DNA of 6,974 nucleotides from positions 1-6,974 of the forward strand of contig JAADYY010000119.1 of NCBI GenBank assembly GCA_010092805.1, read 5' to 3'. Within the stretch, counting starts at the first letter, position 1. Each line of letters begins with the position of its first letter. Under the pieces are notes generated by a model that was not told where the DNA came from, searched no databases, and saw only the letters and a program-made list of their open reading frames with translations. The stretch is from Chloroflexota bacterium. GTDB lineage: Bacteria; Chloroflexota; Anaerolineae; Aggregatilineales; Phototrophicaceae. This document shows positions 6,615-6,974 of the stretch, piece by piece. Position numbers and translations under genes: made by a program.

Positions 6615-6737
6615 GAATAAACTTGAAAGAATGTACAAGACACCCTGAGCCGGTGAACGGCAGCCGGGCGCGAACCAGACGGAGTCATTGGCCGTCTCTG
6701 CCTAGATTACTCAATGGCCTCCGCGCAGGTTCAAATT

Positions 6738-6755
6738 GCGATGACATGTCATCGC
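6738..6755. promoter_or_regulatory. Perfect 18-bp palindrome, candidate operator
   Basis: GCGATGACATGTCATCGC is identical to its reverse complement over all 18 bases, centred 147 bases upstream of the binding-protein start codon. A dimeric helix-turn-helix regulator is the natural candidate to bind it. The regulator is not encoded in the window, and I cannot assign a regulator family from the site alone. With no spacer in the centre it is a poor hairpin, which favours a DNA-level role. Confidence 0.6.
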
Positions 6756-6809
6756 GGAAATAGTTTAACAAGCAGATCACCAAATAACCACAGAACCTGA
6801 CAGTTGACA

Positions 6810-6821
6810 CATCTGCAGATG
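6810..6821. repeat. 12-bp palindrome
   Basis: CATCTGCAGATG is a perfect palindrome, centred 69 bp from the centre of the 18-bp palindrome, on the far side from the binding-protein gene. The two differ in sequence, so they need not bind the same protein. A 12-bp palindrome can occur by chance in a window of this size. Confidence 0.3.
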
Positions 6822-6896
6822 ATAAGCGACAGATCGAAACGGCGGGGCGCACCAAAAATGTGGTGATGCAAGCGCTGGATTTGCCAGGCCGCGAGA

Positions 6897-6974
6897 TCAA
6901 CTGCTGTTGGCATTGCCCATGAACTGCCCAGCCAACAGCGCGACATCGCTCACGTAGACCTCATACTCGTGCCC
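6897..6974 (-). CDS. C-terminal end of an unidentified protein (partial)
   Basis: Reading leftwards from the window edge, one frame stays open for 25 codons and stops with TGA at 6897-6899, giving a peptide that begins GHEYEVYVSDVALLAGQFMG. Most codons end in G or C, as in the confirmed genes, and the residues look like ordinary protein. The stretch is too short to identify a family. If real, the gene runs in the same direction as the transporter operon and ends 297 bases before its first start codon. Chance open frame is the alternative. Confidence 0.35.
   Translation of the reverse strand, partial: GHEYEVYVSDVALLAGQFMGNANSS

Larger units (their letters stand above)
6600..6896. other. Regulatory intergenic region upstream of the solute-binding protein operon
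   Basis: About 297 bases without a convincing gene, more AT-rich around 6755-6840 than the flanking genes. It holds two palindromes (6738-6755 and 6810-6821), the ribosome binding site, and a possible leader hairpin: on the plus strand AGACGG (6677-6682) and CCGTCT (6692-6697) are inverted repeats. Two weak promoter guesses on the minus strand are TGGTTA (6785-6790) with TAAACT (6762-6767), spacing 17, which would put the large palindrome at about +1; and TTGAAC (6729-6734) with TAATCT (6704-6709), spacing 19. Neither is strong enough to call. A plus-strand TTGACA (6804-6809) has no matching -10. Confidence 0.5.

Noticed and set aside
6600..6638. A longer start for the solute-binding protein at 6638
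   Set aside because: It would add 13 residues ahead of a well-formed signal peptide and read through the AGGAGTGA ribosome binding site; the start at 6599 fits better.
6677..6697. Inverted repeat AGACGG/CCGTCT in the operon leader as a riboswitch
   Set aside because: A single 6-bp stem with a 9-base loop and no conserved riboswitch core; at most a minor leader hairpin.
6804..6809. TTGACA on the plus strand as a promoter -35 element
   Set aside because: No plausible -10 hexamer lies 16-18 bases downstream, and no plus-strand gene follows within the window.
6685..6946. Two overlapping minus-strand frames of 71 and 65 codons upstream of the binding-protein gene
   Set aside because: They overlap each other across the palindromes, are Cys- and Arg-rich, show no family features, and I see no convincing ribosome binding site for them.
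1..6974. CRISPR arrays, tRNA, rRNA, transposase or phage genes
   Set aside because: No regularly spaced repeats, cloverleaf or rRNA-like sequence, transposase motifs or flanking terminal inverted repeats were seen on either strand.

Overview
The window comes from a GC-rich bacterial genome, most likely a member of the Chloroflexota (Anaerolineae-like). This placement is an inference from the general look of the solute-binding proteins and permeases: an acidic secreted binding protein, aspartate-rich loops, and a peptide-type permease with a long external insert. No rRNA or marker gene is present, so the taxonomy is tentative. Six protein genes can be supported, plus a 25-residue C-terminal scrap at the right edge.

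Left half (plus strand): (i) the C-terminal 159 residues of a periplasmic sugar-binding protein of the LsrB/RhaS type; (ii) a hairpin with no U-tract; (iii) a GT-B fold family 4-like glycosyltransferase; (iv) a class II (zinc) aldolase of the fuculose/rhamnulose-phosphate aldolase superfamily with all metal ligands and the catalytic Glu intact. The binding protein and aldolase fit uptake and cleavage of a (deoxy)sugar; the glycosyltransferase between them does not fit that pathway easily.

Right half (minus strand): an operon reading leftwards, encoding a family 5 extracellular solute-binding protein, an intercistronic hairpin, then a DppB/OppB-type and a DppC/OppC-type permease. The last two genes are 15 bp apart, with a perfect Shine-Dalgarno site in the gap. 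The operon meets the aldolase gene tail to tail at 2563-2669, where a hairpin followed by TTT lies. No ATPase gene (DppD/DppF) is present, so the importer must borrow or receive its ATPases from elsewhere.

The main points for a second look are: a perfect 18-bp palindrome upstream of the binding-protein gene, probably an operator; a pair of DxDGDG calcium-loop-like motifs inserted in the first external loop of the DppB-like permease, with a similar loop in its partner binding protein; a GGxCPP repeat in the same permease; the stem-loop between binding-protein and permease genes; and the lack of ATPase genes. I see no CRISPR array, tRNA, rRNA, insertion sequence or phage gene. Nothing here amounts to a clearly new multi-gene system; it looks like ordinary accessory carbohydrate and peptide transport territory with a few unusual details.
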